From: an uncultured Eubacteriales bacterium
GTDB lineage: Bacteria; Bacillota; Clostridia; Christensenellales; Aristaeellaceae
Length of the DNA stretch: 64,000 bases
Assembly (NCBI GenBank): GCA_902760595.1
Contig: CACWHI010000003.1
Coordinates: 1 to 64,000 of the forward strand
Reading direction: 5' to 3'
Made by a program: the position numbers and the translations under genes
Shown: in pieces, positions 24,954 through 35,175 of the stretch
How positions within the stretch are numbered: the first letter of the stretch is position 1
How the letters are laid out: every line of letters starts with the position of its first letter
Notes under the pieces: model-generated
What the model was told of the DNA's origin: nothing
Seen by the model: only the letters and a program-made list of their open reading frames with translations
The model's database searches: none

Positions 24954-26120
24954 ATGAAAAAGCTGTTGGCCGTCACACTGGCGCTGATCCTGCTGTCGTC
25001 CGCGGCGCTGGCGGATTCGTCGATCTTTGTGGCTACCGACCGCCATCACCACTATGAGACGCTGACGGTGGAGGAGCCTGCCGAAGCGCAGGATGCAGAA
25101 GCGCGCCCGGAGGCCGATCCTCCGCCGGACGGAGAGGCTCCGCCGGAAGGCCTGAAACGGCCCCGGAAGAAGCGGTACCCGGTCTATGACGAAAACGGGA
25201 GCCTGATCTGGCATAACGATCTGACGGCCATCCTGAGGCTGGCCGCTGAGGACGGCGCGGCGCCTGAGTTCGTCCTTCTCGGCGGAGACAACGTCGGGGA
25301 AGGCAGCGACAGGTCTCGGGACGAGACCGGCTATCCGATGGGAGCGCCGTTCTTTTCCATGACCGCGATCGACGCGCAGGTGCGGGCGGTATTCGGGGAC
25401 GGCCCCAGGACGCTGTATACCTATGGCTCCCATGACATCAACACGACGGACCGCTATGAGGATGTGTTTTTCTCCGGACCGGTCGCCGGCAACGGCTATT
25501 ACATTTATGGGATTACCTTTTCACAGATGATCCATGACACAGACCGGCAGGCGGAAAAGTACGGGGGGAAGGACGCTGCTGACTCACGGGGCCTGTCCGC
25601 CCAGACTGCCAGCCACCTGTTCCTGTCCTGGGTGAGAAGCCTGGACGATCACCTGCCGATCGTGGTCATGTCCCATGTCCCGCTGCACGCGCACAGAGGG
25701 GATAATCTCGGCGCGTGGACGTGGACGAAGGCGCTGAATGCCGCCGCTGAGGATCACGACGTGATCTTCCTCTGGGGCCACAACCATACGACGGAGGCAA
25801 AGGAAGAGGACAAACAGCTCGAACGCGCGCACTACCTGCTTTTGCCCGGAGACAGGCTGACGGCCCAGACCTGGGAACCGGACGCGGAGGGCAAGGCTGT
25901 GGGAAGCAGAACGCGGCTGTCCGAAGACGAAAAAGAGGTCCGCGAGCTGGTGGCGCAGACGGAAACGCTGCGGTTCCTGTACATGAACGCGGGGTATATC
26001 ACCAACGGCGTGGGCACCCTCATCACCTTTGAAGACGGCCGGATCCGTGTGAAGCGCTACGCGCTCAGGGAGGAAGAACAGACGGAGCCGTTTGAATACG
26101 AGCTGTACTGGAACGAATAG
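24954..26120 (+). CDS. Exported metallophosphoesterase-like protein
   Basis: A 388-residue protein with a signal peptide (about 1-21, ending ALA). After an acidic Pro-rich stretch (about 38-70) comes a calcineurin-like phosphoesterase fold: FVATDRHHH near the mature N-terminus, LLGGDNVGEG (GGDN metal motif), YGSHDIN (in place of GNHD), SHVPLHAH and LWGHNHTTE (GHxH). The first motif is degraded to D-R-H, so activity is likely but not certain. The substrate is unknown; it acts outside the membrane. Confidence 0.82.
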   Translation: MKKLLAVTLALILLSSAALADSSIFVATDRHHHYETLTVEEPAEAQDAEARPEADPPPDGEAPPEGLKRPRKKRYPVYDENGSLIWHNDLTAILRLAAEDGAAPEFVLLGGDNVGEGSDRSRDETGYPMGAPFFSMTAIDAQVRAVFGDGPRTLYTYGSHDINTTDRYEDVFFSGPVAGNGYYIYGITFSQMIHDTDRQAEKYGGKDAADSRGLSAQTASHLFLSWVRSLDDHLPIVVMSHVPLHAHRGDNLGAWTWTKALNAAAEDHDVIFLWGHNHTTEAKEEDKQLERAHYLLLPGDRLTAQTWEPDAEGKAVGSRTRLSEDEKEVRELVAQTETLRFLYMNAGYITNGVGTLITFEDGRIRVKRYALREEEQTEPFEYELYWNE

Positions 26121-26173
26121 AACGGCTGCGGTTAAGGAAATGGACAAGAATCGACTTTTCTGCTTAAACTGAC

Positions 26174-26202
26174 TTGAAACTTTCGTGATACAGTGATACA
26201 AT
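26174..26202 (+). promoter_or_regulatory. Promoter of cation/proton antiporter gene
   Basis: TTGAAA (26174-26179), 17-nt spacer, TACAAT (26197-26202), close to consensus. Expected transcription start near 26209. Confidence 0.75.
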
Positions 26203-26208
26203 GCAGCA

Positions 26209-26252
26209 CGGCTGCCGCGGGAAGAATGCGCGGCAGCCGCGCATTGTTTTTT
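26209..26252 (+). terminator. Promoter-proximal hairpin with U tract, possible attenuator
   Basis: Two mutually exclusive stems: CGGCTGCCGCG (26209-26219) with CGCGGCAGCCG (26229-26239), or AATGCGCGG (26225-26233) with CCGCGCATT (26237-26245). The second is followed by GTTTTTTT and is a typical intrinsic terminator, located immediately after the predicted transcription start and 24 nt before the antiporter ATG. Confidence 0.6.
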
Positions 26253-26275
26253 TGAAGGGAAGCGTTCTGTTTACC

Positions 26276-27589
26276 ATGCAAACTCTCTTGTTGGTCGCTT
26301 TTGCGCTGTTCGCGGGCCTGCTGATGACCCGTCTGTTCGTCAAATTCCGCCTGCCGGACGTCACCGCCTACCTGGTCACCGGCGTGCTGATCGGCCCCTG
26401 CGTGCTGGGGCGGCTGGGTATCCCCGGCCTGGGCTTCCGCACCTTTGAGGAAGTGGATTCCCTGAGCCTGATCAGCGATGTGGCCCTGGGCTTCATCGCG
26501 TTCGCCATCGGCCATGAGTTCCGCCTGTCCGCACTCCGGCAGACCGGCAGGCAGGCCACCGTCATCGGGATCCTGCAGGCGGTCATCACCACCATCGTCG
26601 TGGATATCGCGCTGATCGCCACGCATTTCGCCATGCCGGACCTGGTGAGCCTGCCCGTGGCCATCACCCTGGGCGCGATCGCCGCCGCTACCGCCCCTGC
26701 CGCGACGCTGATGGTCGTACGCCAGTATAAGGCCAAGGGCCCCGTTACCGACGTGCTGCTGCCGGTGGTCGCCCTGGACGACGCGGTGGGCCTGGTGGTG
26801 TTCGCCGTTTCCTTCGGTATCGCGCAGTCTATGATGAACGGCTCGGTCAATACCCTGGCGCTGATCATCGAGCCGCTGGGGGAGGTCATCTTGTCGCTGG
26901 TGCTCGGCGCGGTGGTGGGCCTGGGCCTGACCTACCTGGAACGGTATTTCCATTCGCACCGCAACCGCAACGCCCTGATCGTGGGCAGCGTCATCCTGAC
27001 CGTGGCGCTGAGCCAGCTCAAATTCCGGCTCAGCGCGTTTGAGTTCGGTTTTTCCTCCCTGCTGGTGTGCATGATGCTGGGCACCGTGTTCTGCAACCTG
27101 TGCCCCCTGAGCGAGGACCTGATGCTGCAGGCGGACCGCTGGTCCGGCCCCGCCATCACCCTGTTCTTCGTGCTCAGCGGTTCGGCGCTGCAGTTCGAGG
27201 TGTTCGCGCAGCCGGCGGTCATCCTGATCGGCGTCATTTTTATTGTCGCGCGCTCCCTGGGCAAGTATATCGGCGCGCGCTTCAGCGCAGACCTGGCCCA
27301 CAGCTCCGCGACCGTGCGCAAGTACCTGGGCATCACGCTGCTGCCTCAGGCCGGCGTGGCGCTGGGCATGTGCACGACGGCTTACCGTGTGATGGGAGCC
27401 GAAGGCTTGCTGATCCGCAGCATCATCCTGTTCTCCGTGCTGGTGTATGAGCTGATCGGCCCGAGCCTGACCAAGATGGCCCTGACCCGCGCCGGCGACA
27501 TCCAGACCGAGCCGGAGGAGGTCAGGAACCGCCGCCAGAAGCAGCTGGCGCAGATCGACAAGCCTGTGCCTCCGAAATTCGATCACTGA
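26276..27589 (+). CDS. Cation/proton antiporter, CPA2 family
   Basis: A 437-residue integral membrane protein with about 12 hydrophobic helices, resembling the KefB/NapA-type monovalent cation:proton antiporters. LPDVTAYLVTGVLIGP and the core LDDAVGLVVFAV fit the family; LDDA holds the Asp pair of the ion site. There is no C-terminal TrkA-N or universal-stress domain, only a basic tail of ~30 residues. It is probably involved in Na+ or K+/H+ exchange. The ATG lacks a close Shine-Dalgarno (GAAGGGAAG is ~16 nt away). The leader holds a possible attenuator. Confidence 0.9.
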   Translation: MQTLLLVAFALFAGLLMTRLFVKFRLPDVTAYLVTGVLIGPCVLGRLGIPGLGFRTFEEVDSLSLISDVALGFIAFAIGHEFRLSALRQTGRQATVIGILQAVITTIVVDIALIATHFAMPDLVSLPVAITLGAIAAATAPAATLMVVRQYKAKGPVTDVLLPVVALDDAVGLVVFAVSFGIAQSMMNGSVNTLALIIEPLGEVILSLVLGAVVGLGLTYLERYFHSHRNRNALIVGSVILTVALSQLKFRLSAFEFGFSSLLVCMMLGTVFCNLCPLSEDLMLQADRWSGPAITLFFVLSGSALQFEVFAQPAVILIGVIFIVARSLGKYIGARFSADLAHSSATVRKYLGITLLPQAGVALGMCTTAYRVMGAEGLLIRSIILFSVLVYELIGPSLTKMALTRAGDIQTEPEEVRNRRQKQLAQIDKPVPPKFDH

Positions 27590-27600
27590 TGTGAGACGGA

Positions 27601-27642
27601 ACGCCCGCGATCTTCCTTGACCGGAACGCCGCGGGCGTTTAT
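27601..27642 (+). terminator. Antiporter terminator
   Basis: ACGCCCGCG (27601-27609) pairs with CGCGGGCGT (27630-27638), followed by TTATAAT. Its loop and right arm contain the next gene's promoter. Confidence 0.75.
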
Positions 27643-27645
27643 AAT
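27617..27645 (+). promoter_or_regulatory. Promoter of lipoprotein gene, nested in terminator
   Basis: TTGACC (27617-27622), 17-nt spacer, TATAAT (27640-27645). The -35 lies in the terminator loop and the -10 directly follows its stem. Confidence 0.75.
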
Positions 27646-27675
27646 GGGCCTGACCTCACAGAGGGAGGCGAACGG

Positions 27676-28014
27676 ATGAGGAAAGTATGGCTGCTGGCGC
27701 TGTGCCTGGCGGCGCTGCTGGCGCTGTCCGGCTGCGCGGCCGCCCGGGAGGTCGTACGCCACAAGACCGTGGCCATGTTTACGGATTCAAAGCTGCCGGA
27801 GGCGGACGTCGCGCGGATGATCGACTTCGCGGTGGACCTGAGCTACTGCGATTTTTCCGGCACCCGGGAGGATATCCGTGACCCGGAGGCCCTGGCGCTG
27901 TGGGAACGGTACCTGCCCGACGCGGTCTTTACCTATTACCTGAAGGGCGCGCTGGCGGAAAAGCCCTGGAATATGAACCATTATGATTTCGGCACAGGGG
28001 CCGTGGCAAAATAA
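27676..28014 (+). CDS. Small lipoprotein of unknown function
   Basis: A 112-residue protein with a lipoprotein signal peptide; lipobox LSGC places the lipidated Cys at about residue 20. The mature part is a short mixed domain with no recognised motif. GAGGGAGG precedes the ATG and a near-consensus promoter lies upstream. It is followed by an exported protein gene after 89 nt. Confidence 0.72.
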   Translation: MRKVWLLALCLAALLALSGCAAAREVVRHKTVAMFTDSKLPEADVARMIDFAVDLSYCDFSGTREDIRDPEALALWERYLPDAVFTYYLKGALAEKPWNMNHYDFGTGAVAK

Positions 28015-28103
28015 TTTTCATGTAATTGCAACAAACCCGTGTCCTGTCTCGTCTATATCATTGAGACCACGGAATGTGTATTGATGGAAGGGAGTAACGC
28101 ACG

Positions 28104-29039
28104 ATGAAAAAATTCCGCTTTGCCATGCTGCTGACAGCCATTCTCCTGACGGCCGCGCTTGCCGCCTCCGCCCTGCCGGAGCCGATCCTGGGCGAGGTAT
28201 ACGACGCAGGCAGGACGCTGCTGTTTGATACTACGAATGTGACGCTGAACGGCACGGCGCAGTTCTCGCTGGACGGGGAGCGCTTCAAGACGGTCAACGC
28301 CCGCTATGTGCAGGACGATGTGAATTCCTACTGGAAATATCAGCTGCTGACGCCACGCAAGAACGGCCAGGGCGACCGCGAGAGCGGTTATACGGTCATC
28401 GCCAACGGCTCTTATCTGTATACGGCTGACGCCTATTATCCCGGCACCTACCGCGAGGGCTACGACAGCAGCGAGCAGAACACGCTGGTGCGCCGGTCCG
28501 CGCTGATGGACCAGGCGGTGGAGCTGGCAGGAGTCGCGATCTCCGCCGCGGAGCCGCTGCTGGGCGAGGACGCGGTGCAGGTCGTGACGGAGAACCATAC
28601 CGGCAAGGTGGTGCGCGTGATGCTGGATGAAGGCAGCGTCACCCCGCTGAGCAAGGCCGCCTTCAACCTGTGCGCGCTGCAGGTGATCCGCCGGGCGATC
28701 GAGCCGGTGGATTATGACCTGCTTCCGGAGACTGAAACCTATCCGTACCAATATGTGAGCCTGTCCAAGGGCATCCTGGCGTTAACGAGCCGCTATGACC
28801 TCCGCAGCCTGGATGTGACCGTGACGCTGGACGGCAACGGCCGCATCAGGGGCCTGTCCGGCGCCGTATCCGTGGAGCTGGTGATGGAGCCGGGCCTGAC
28901 GCTGAACGATGAGGCGCAGCCCCATATCCTGGACTGCAGCTTCAGCGTGACGGCGGCCGAGTACGGCACGAGCAAGGTGGAAAAGTTCGATCCCGAAAAG
29001 AACGGCCTGGTGCCGCAGTACACGCTGTACGGCGAGTGA
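28104..29039 (+). CDS. Exported protein of unknown function
   Basis: A 311-residue protein with a signal peptide (about 1-22). The rest is predicted beta-rich: FDTTNVTLNGTAQFSLDGERF at the start of the mature part, then a long region ending in strand-forming LSGAVSVELVME and CSFSVTAAEYGTSKVEKFDP. It recalls LolA-like or 'outer membrane lipoprotein-sorting'-type folds, but I cannot confirm this. GAAGGGAG precedes the ATG. It is convergent with the Ogg-type glycosylase gene, 10 nt apart. Confidence 0.7.
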   Translation: MKKFRFAMLLTAILLTAALAASALPEPILGEVYDAGRTLLFDTTNVTLNGTAQFSLDGERFKTVNARYVQDDVNSYWKYQLLTPRKNGQGDRESGYTVIANGSYLYTADAYYPGTYREGYDSSEQNTLVRRSALMDQAVELAGVAISAAEPLLGEDAVQVVTENHTGKVVRVMLDEGSVTPLSKAAFNLCALQVIRRAIEPVDYDLLPETETYPYQYVSLSKGILALTSRYDLRSLDVTVTLDGNGRIRGLSGAVSVELVMEPGLTLNDEAQPHILDCSFSVTAAEYGTSKVEKFDPEKNGLVPQYTLYGE

Positions 29040-29049
29040 CGGATTTCTG

Positions 29050-29868
29050 TCATGTGCCCCTGTTCCTGTACTCGTTGAACATGTACTGCTGATAGACGCC
29101 GTTGTACGGCCGGTAGCGCTCCATCGGGTAGCCCTGGGGATACTCGCGGTCCAGGACCCGGCGGATCCATACGTCCACCGGAAAGGCGTCCAGCTGGTGC
29201 AGGCCGAACAGCGCCGCGCAGCTGGCCACCTTGGGACCGACGCCCGGGAGGGCGGTCAGCGCCTCGATGGCCGCGTCCGCCGACACGTTCCGCAGCCGGC
29301 TGAAACACAGCGTGCCCTCTGCCGCCGCGCGCGCGGCTTCGCGCACGTACCGGCAGCGGTAGCCCAGCCTGCAGGCGGCCAGATCCTCGTCTGAAAGCCG
29401 GAGAATGGCCTCGGGCGTCGGAAATGCGCGATAGCTTCCGTTTTTGTCTGTCTTCTCTTCTCCCGCCATATCGCAGAGCAGCCCGATGCTCCTGCGGATG
29501 GCGGGGATGTTTTTATTCTGGGAGATGATGAAGCTGACAAGCGCCTCCCACGGCTCCTGCCGCAGGATACGGATGCCCCGGCCGTGCCCGCAGGCGCGGA
29601 ACAGGAAAGGATCCTCTTCGCGGCTGATCCTGGCGCGGATGGCGCGATAGCTCTCGCCGAGGTCGAAGTAATCATACCAGACGGCGCGGAATTCCGCTTC
29701 GTCGCAAGAAAGCCGGAAATCGCCGCCGCCCAGGGCGCTGACTTCAACACGGTACCCGTCGTGGATGATCCGGTAGGCGGCTTCGCCGACGGGCTCCCAG
29801 CGGAAGCACTGCCCGCTTTCGGCGATCAGGCGCAGGTCGAAATCGTCATCAGGATGGAAGATCATCAT
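29050..29868 (-). CDS. 8-oxoguanine DNA glycosylase/AP lyase (Ogg type)
   Basis: A 272-residue DNA repair enzyme that removes 8-oxoguanine and nicks the abasic site. The N-terminal OGG_N domain (GQCFRWEPV) is followed by the HhH-GPD domain: LTALPGVGPKVASC contains the catalytic Lys (K213) and FPVDVW the activating Asp (D232). The start is the first of two adjacent ATGs, 10 nt after AAAGGA; the frame extends upstream without homology. Convergent with the preceding exported protein and divergent from rpsU. Confidence 0.92.
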   Translation of the reverse strand: MMIFHPDDDFDLRLIAESGQCFRWEPVGEAAYRIIHDGYRVEVSALGGGDFRLSCDEAEFRAVWYDYFDLGESYRAIRARISREEDPFLFRACGHGRGIRILRQEPWEALVSFIISQNKNIPAIRRSIGLLCDMAGEEKTDKNGSYRAFPTPEAILRLSDEDLAACRLGYRCRYVREAARAAAEGTLCFSRLRNVSADAAIEALTALPGVGPKVASCAALFGLHQLDAFPVDVWIRRVLDREYPQGYPMERYRPYNGVYQQYMFNEYRNRGT

Positions 29869-29995
29869 GGCGGAGGGTCCTTTCTGTTTTGTCAGGGTGT
29901 TTCGTGGACAGGATACCACGAAGGAGGGAACGGGTCAATGAGAATCGACTGGCGCTGAAGGCAAATCCGCGTGCTGTAACAAATTGAAAAAAGAG

Positions 29996-30024
29996 TTGAC
30001 GCTTTGCCCTGAAAGCGCTATAAT
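29996..30024 (+). promoter_or_regulatory. rpsU promoter
   Basis: TTGACG (29996-30001), 17-nt spacer, TATAAT (30019-30024). Confidence 0.85.
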
Positions 30025-30096
30025 ACACATACGGTCGCCAATCCGCTGTGGAAAACAGCGATGTCCAGGCGAGAGTGGCGAAGGGAGGGAAACAAG

Positions 30097-30264
30097 GTGT
30101 CTGAGATCCGGATCAAGGAGAACGAGTCTCTGGAAAGCGCGCTGAAGCGCTTCAAGCGGCAGAGCTCGGGAGTGCTGGCCGAGGTTCGCAAGCGCGAGCA
30201 TTACGAAAAGCCCAGCGTCAAGCGCAAGAAGAAGGCTGAAGCGGCCCGCAAGCGTAAGTATTAA
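30097..30264 (+). CDS. rpsU: 30S ribosomal protein bS21
   Basis: A 55-residue basic protein of the small ribosomal subunit: [21 protein letters not shown], then a charged tail rich in Lys/Arg ([14 protein letters not shown]), as in the family. It starts at GTG preceded by AAGGGAGGGA, giving the expected length; an upstream ATG in frame would add 12 unrelated residues. Near-consensus promoter and clear terminator make it a single-gene transcript with a leader of about 65 nt. Confidence 0.95.
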   Translation: MSEIRIKENESLESALKRFKRQSSGVLAEVRKREHYEKPSVKRKKKAEAARKRKY

Positions 30265-30283
30265 TAAGGTCTATGGTTCCTTT

Positions 30284-30309
30284 CCCGCCTCGTTGTGAGG
30301 CGGGTTTTT
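30284..30309 (+). terminator. rpsU terminator
   Basis: CCCGCCTC/GAGGCGGG stem followed by five T. Confidence 0.92.
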
Positions 30310-30399
30310 GATTGCGCCGGAGCCGTACTGCGCGAAACTGTGAAAATGAAGATGGATTCTCGTTTTTCGGGGGAAAAAGTACTGAAAAATGGAATGTAA

Positions 30400-32496
<2,097 letters not shown>

Positions 32497-32589
32497 CGGA
32501 GTGACGAGTGAGGAGGTAGGAGTGAGGAGTTCAGGAAGAAACTCCTCGCCTGAGGCTCGGAGTTTCGTGCTTTGGATTGGGGGCTGCTT

Positions 32590-33261
32590 ATGAAGCAATT
32601 TGTCGGACTGTTTGCGGTCAGCCTTGTCATTTTCCTTTTGATGCCGATGGTTGCCAGCGCGGACTTGGGCGCGGATGCCCGCAGACTGATGCTGGAAAAA
32701 GGGAAAAGCATGACTGCCGAGATGGTGGAATGCGCCAATTTGGATGCTTATGTCAAATCCTTCCTCGACGGGAGCAGTTATGAGGAAGGCGCGGAGAGAA
32801 TCGTCAGTGACATCAAAAAAGCGGATTGGAGTGAATGTCACGGCGGGACGGTGTACGTGATCCGCGACGAAGCAGTAATAAGCATGTTAAAAACCATCGG
32901 GGCTTTGAATCAGGAAATCTCACCGCGAATGCGTGCTAAAGCGATTAGCGAATTGGTGGAAGGCTTTCATGGCACGATTGCGATGGAAACCGGCGCTGAG
33001 TTTATGACTGCAGCTACCATGCTGAGTGTTAAAGACGCTTTTGTCTCAGACTGTGTTTTTCCGGCAAATGCATTCGTGTATTTACGGTACTCCGAATTTG
33101 ATGTGCTGTGCCGATTCCAACAGTTTGACGGCGGCGTCATTACAGCCAAGCTTTTTCCCGTTCCTGCGGACAGTGAGGAAATTCTGAAGCAGCATCTGAA
33201 GATAAAAGGCTTTCTCGGATTCATGATGAGTCTCTCTGATGAATATCCTCTGGAGGGATGA
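32590..33261 (+). CDS. Exported protein, tandem paralogue 1
   Basis: A 223-residue protein with a signal peptide (about 1-24, ending ASA). Family unknown. It is homologous along its length to the next gene: both have VKS/VKL followed by a short loop, then ADWxxxxxGTxYV, a helical middle, a hydrophobic VYLRYSEFDVLCRF-like strand and a conserved VPVPAD near the end. This copy is AT-richer than its paralogue. It lies in the insert between gyrB and gyrA. Only weak ribosome-site sequence (GGGGGCTGCTT) precedes the ATG. Confidence 0.68.
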   Translation: MKQFVGLFAVSLVIFLLMPMVASADLGADARRLMLEKGKSMTAEMVECANLDAYVKSFLDGSSYEEGAERIVSDIKKADWSECHGGTVYVIRDEAVISMLKTIGALNQEISPRMRAKAISELVEGFHGTIAMETGAEFMTAATMLSVKDAFVSDCVFPANAFVYLRYSEFDVLCRFQQFDGGVITAKLFPVPADSEEILKQHLKIKGFLGFMMSLSDEYPLEG

Positions 33262-33262
33262 G

Positions 33263-33922
33263 ATGCGAAACATAACGAAAGCGATCGTGTTTCTGCTCTG
33301 CATTGCTTTTGCCTTGCCCGCTTCTGCGGAGCTGAGCGAGGACGTGAAGGCAGTGCTGCTGGAGCGCACGGAAGCGCTGACGGCGCTGATGGCCGAGGCA
33401 GCTGACAGCGAAGCTTATGTCAAACTGTATGTGGGTGAGAACAGCCAGGTGCTGGAAACGATCCGCAAGATCGGCTCGGCGGACTGGGAGCAACGTGGAA
33501 AGGGCACGGCTTACGTGCTGGGCGGCGGAGCGATCGAGGCCTTTGTATCCGCTTCGGGCGTCAAGCTGGATGATTTTTCGGACAGTCTGCAGGCGAAGGT
33601 CCGGCAGGCTGTGGCCGGCTCCATCCCGATGGCGGCGGTCAGTCCCTCGGGGGATGCCTTCATCGCCGCTGCTGCGGCGCTGCGCTCCGGCACGGTATTT
33701 GTGGCGGACGAGCCCTTCCCGGAATACGTACTCGTCTTTCTCGCGTACAGCGGGGATTACGGCGTTCTGTGCTCCTTCGTCAGGGGCGAGGGCGGCGCCG
33801 TGTCCGCCAGCCTGGTGCCTGTTCCCGCGGACTGTGAGAGCCGGCTGAGGCAGGTGATGGGCTTCGGAGGCCTGCTCGGCAAAACGGAAAGCCTGTATGA
33901 GGAGTATGCGCTGGCTGAGTAA
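33263..33922 (+). CDS. Exported protein, tandem paralogue 2
   Basis: A 219-residue protein with a signal peptide (about 1-21). Paralogue of the preceding gene, with ADWEQRGKGTAYVLGGGA and VPVPADCESRLRQ in matching positions. GC content is higher and like the host genes. The start ATG lies one base after the upstream stop triplet and 6 nt after GGAGG. Function unknown; it probably works with its paralogue and possibly with the kinase-like gene that follows. Confidence 0.72.
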   Translation: MRNITKAIVFLLCIAFALPASAELSEDVKAVLLERTEALTALMAEAADSEAYVKLYVGENSQVLETIRKIGSADWEQRGKGTAYVLGGGAIEAFVSASGVKLDDFSDSLQAKVRQAVAGSIPMAAVSPSGDAFIAAAAALRSGTVFVADEPFPEYVLVFLAYSGDYGVLCSFVRGEGGAVSASLVPVPADCESRLRQVMGFGGLLGKTESLYEEYALAE

Positions 33923-33955
33923 CACTGTTTGACCATGGACGAAAGGAGGCGACGT

Positions 33956-35077
33956 ATGCAGGCGCTGCAGCGCTGGACGCAGTACACCGTCATGCACCTG
34001 GACCGACGTGTCGCCTCCATCCGCAGCGATGGGACGTGCACGGTATACGCGCCGGCCTTCATGCCATGGAACCTGGTTCTGGAGCAGGCGGCGGAAATGG
34101 ACGCCCGGGTGAACAACCTGAACAATTTCTATTATTGGTGCGCCTCCCGGGTACTGACGCTGGAAAGGAAGTACGCTAAGGAGATCCTGAACAGCATTGG
34201 AATGAAGCAGGCGGCGACGGACCGCGAGCGGGCGGAGATCGCCCTTAGCTATCACTGCGTCACCCTGACGGACGTCTACTGGGTGAGGGGATACCGGGAG
34301 AGGCTCGGCTACGACGAGATCAGCCTCTATGATCATTCCCTGTCTGACGCCTTCGTGGATGTGAGCCTGCGGGGCAGGGCGCTGACTGCGCAGAACGCCG
34401 AGCTGCTGCCCGTCCGGGATACCGCCGGCGACGTATCGACATTAGGCGCTGCGCCGAAGGCCTGGATCCGCCGGGAGGGGAAGTTTCTGCTGCTCAAGGA
34501 AGGCGATCCTGGACAGGTGGAAGCGGAGCTGCTGGCCAGCCGGGTCGCGCGGTGCTTCGACGTCCCGCAGGTCTTGTATGAGCCCTGGGAATATGAGGGA
34601 CAGCCGGTCAGCGTGAGCCGCCTGATGACCTCCCGGGAGCGCAGTATTGTCCCGATGGAGCACGCGGAGATCTGGGCCGCGAACCACGGGACGGATATCT
34701 ACTGCCTGGCGAGGAGGATCGACCCACGCGGCTACTGCATGATGAACATCGTCGATTACCTGGTGGGCAACACGGACCGGCACTGGGGCAACTGGGGCTT
34801 CCTGATGGATAACCGCGCCAACAAGCCGATCTCCCTGTTTCCGCTGATGGATTTCAACCAGGCCTTCCAAAGCTATGACACGCTGGAGGGCACCCGGTGC
34901 CTGACTGTTCCCGGCAGCGTGAGCCAGCAGGATGCCGCCCGGGACGCCGTCCGGCAGGTTGGCCTGAACCAGACGGCGGAGATCCGGCGCGAATGGTTCC
35001 ATGACCCCGCCCGATGGGCAATGTTCCAAAACCGACTGAACGTATTGTGCACCCAAGAAATACACCCCCAAAAGTAA
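33956..35077 (+). CDS. HipA-like protein kinase
   Basis: A 373-residue protein whose C-terminal half resembles the HipA/PI-kinase-like fold: LLLKEG (Lys 181) would bind ATP, GNTDRHWGNWGFL (D274, N279) is the catalytic loop as in HipA NxDRHxxN, and LMDFNQAF (D299) is the metal-binding DFG equivalent. The first ~150 residues are specific to this group. HipA phosphorylates tRNA synthetases, but this protein has no HipB partner beside it, so a toxin role is not shown. The start is chosen at the ATG behind AAAGGAGG, seven codons after an alternative ATG. Confidence 0.75.
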   Translation: MQALQRWTQYTVMHLDRRVASIRSDGTCTVYAPAFMPWNLVLEQAAEMDARVNNLNNFYYWCASRVLTLERKYAKEILNSIGMKQAATDRERAEIALSYHCVTLTDVYWVRGYRERLGYDEISLYDHSLSDAFVDVSLRGRALTAQNAELLPVRDTAGDVSTLGAAPKAWIRREGKFLLLKEGDPGQVEAELLASRVARCFDVPQVLYEPWEYEGQPVSVSRLMTSRERSIVPMEHAEIWAANHGTDIYCLARRIDPRGYCMMNIVDYLVGNTDRHWGNWGFLMDNRANKPISLFPLMDFNQAFQSYDTLEGTRCLTVPGSVSQQDAARDAVRQVGLNQTAEIRREWFHDPARWAMFQNRLNVLCTQEIHPQK

Positions 35078-35100
35078 AAGTCTTCTGAAAGATGAGGGGT

Positions 35101-35148
35101 GCAGGGGAGAAGGAAACGCTTCTTCAGAAGAGTTTCCTTCTCCCCTGC
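35101..35148. repeat. 17-bp perfect inverted repeat before gyrA
   Basis: GCAGGGGAGAAGGAAAC (35101-35117) and its exact complement (35132-35148) with a 14-nt loop that itself can pair. There is no T tract on either side. It forms a very stable hairpin in any transcript entering gyrA. Confidence 0.8.
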
Positions 35149-35175
35149 AAAACCCCCGCACGAAAGGAAAAAGCT

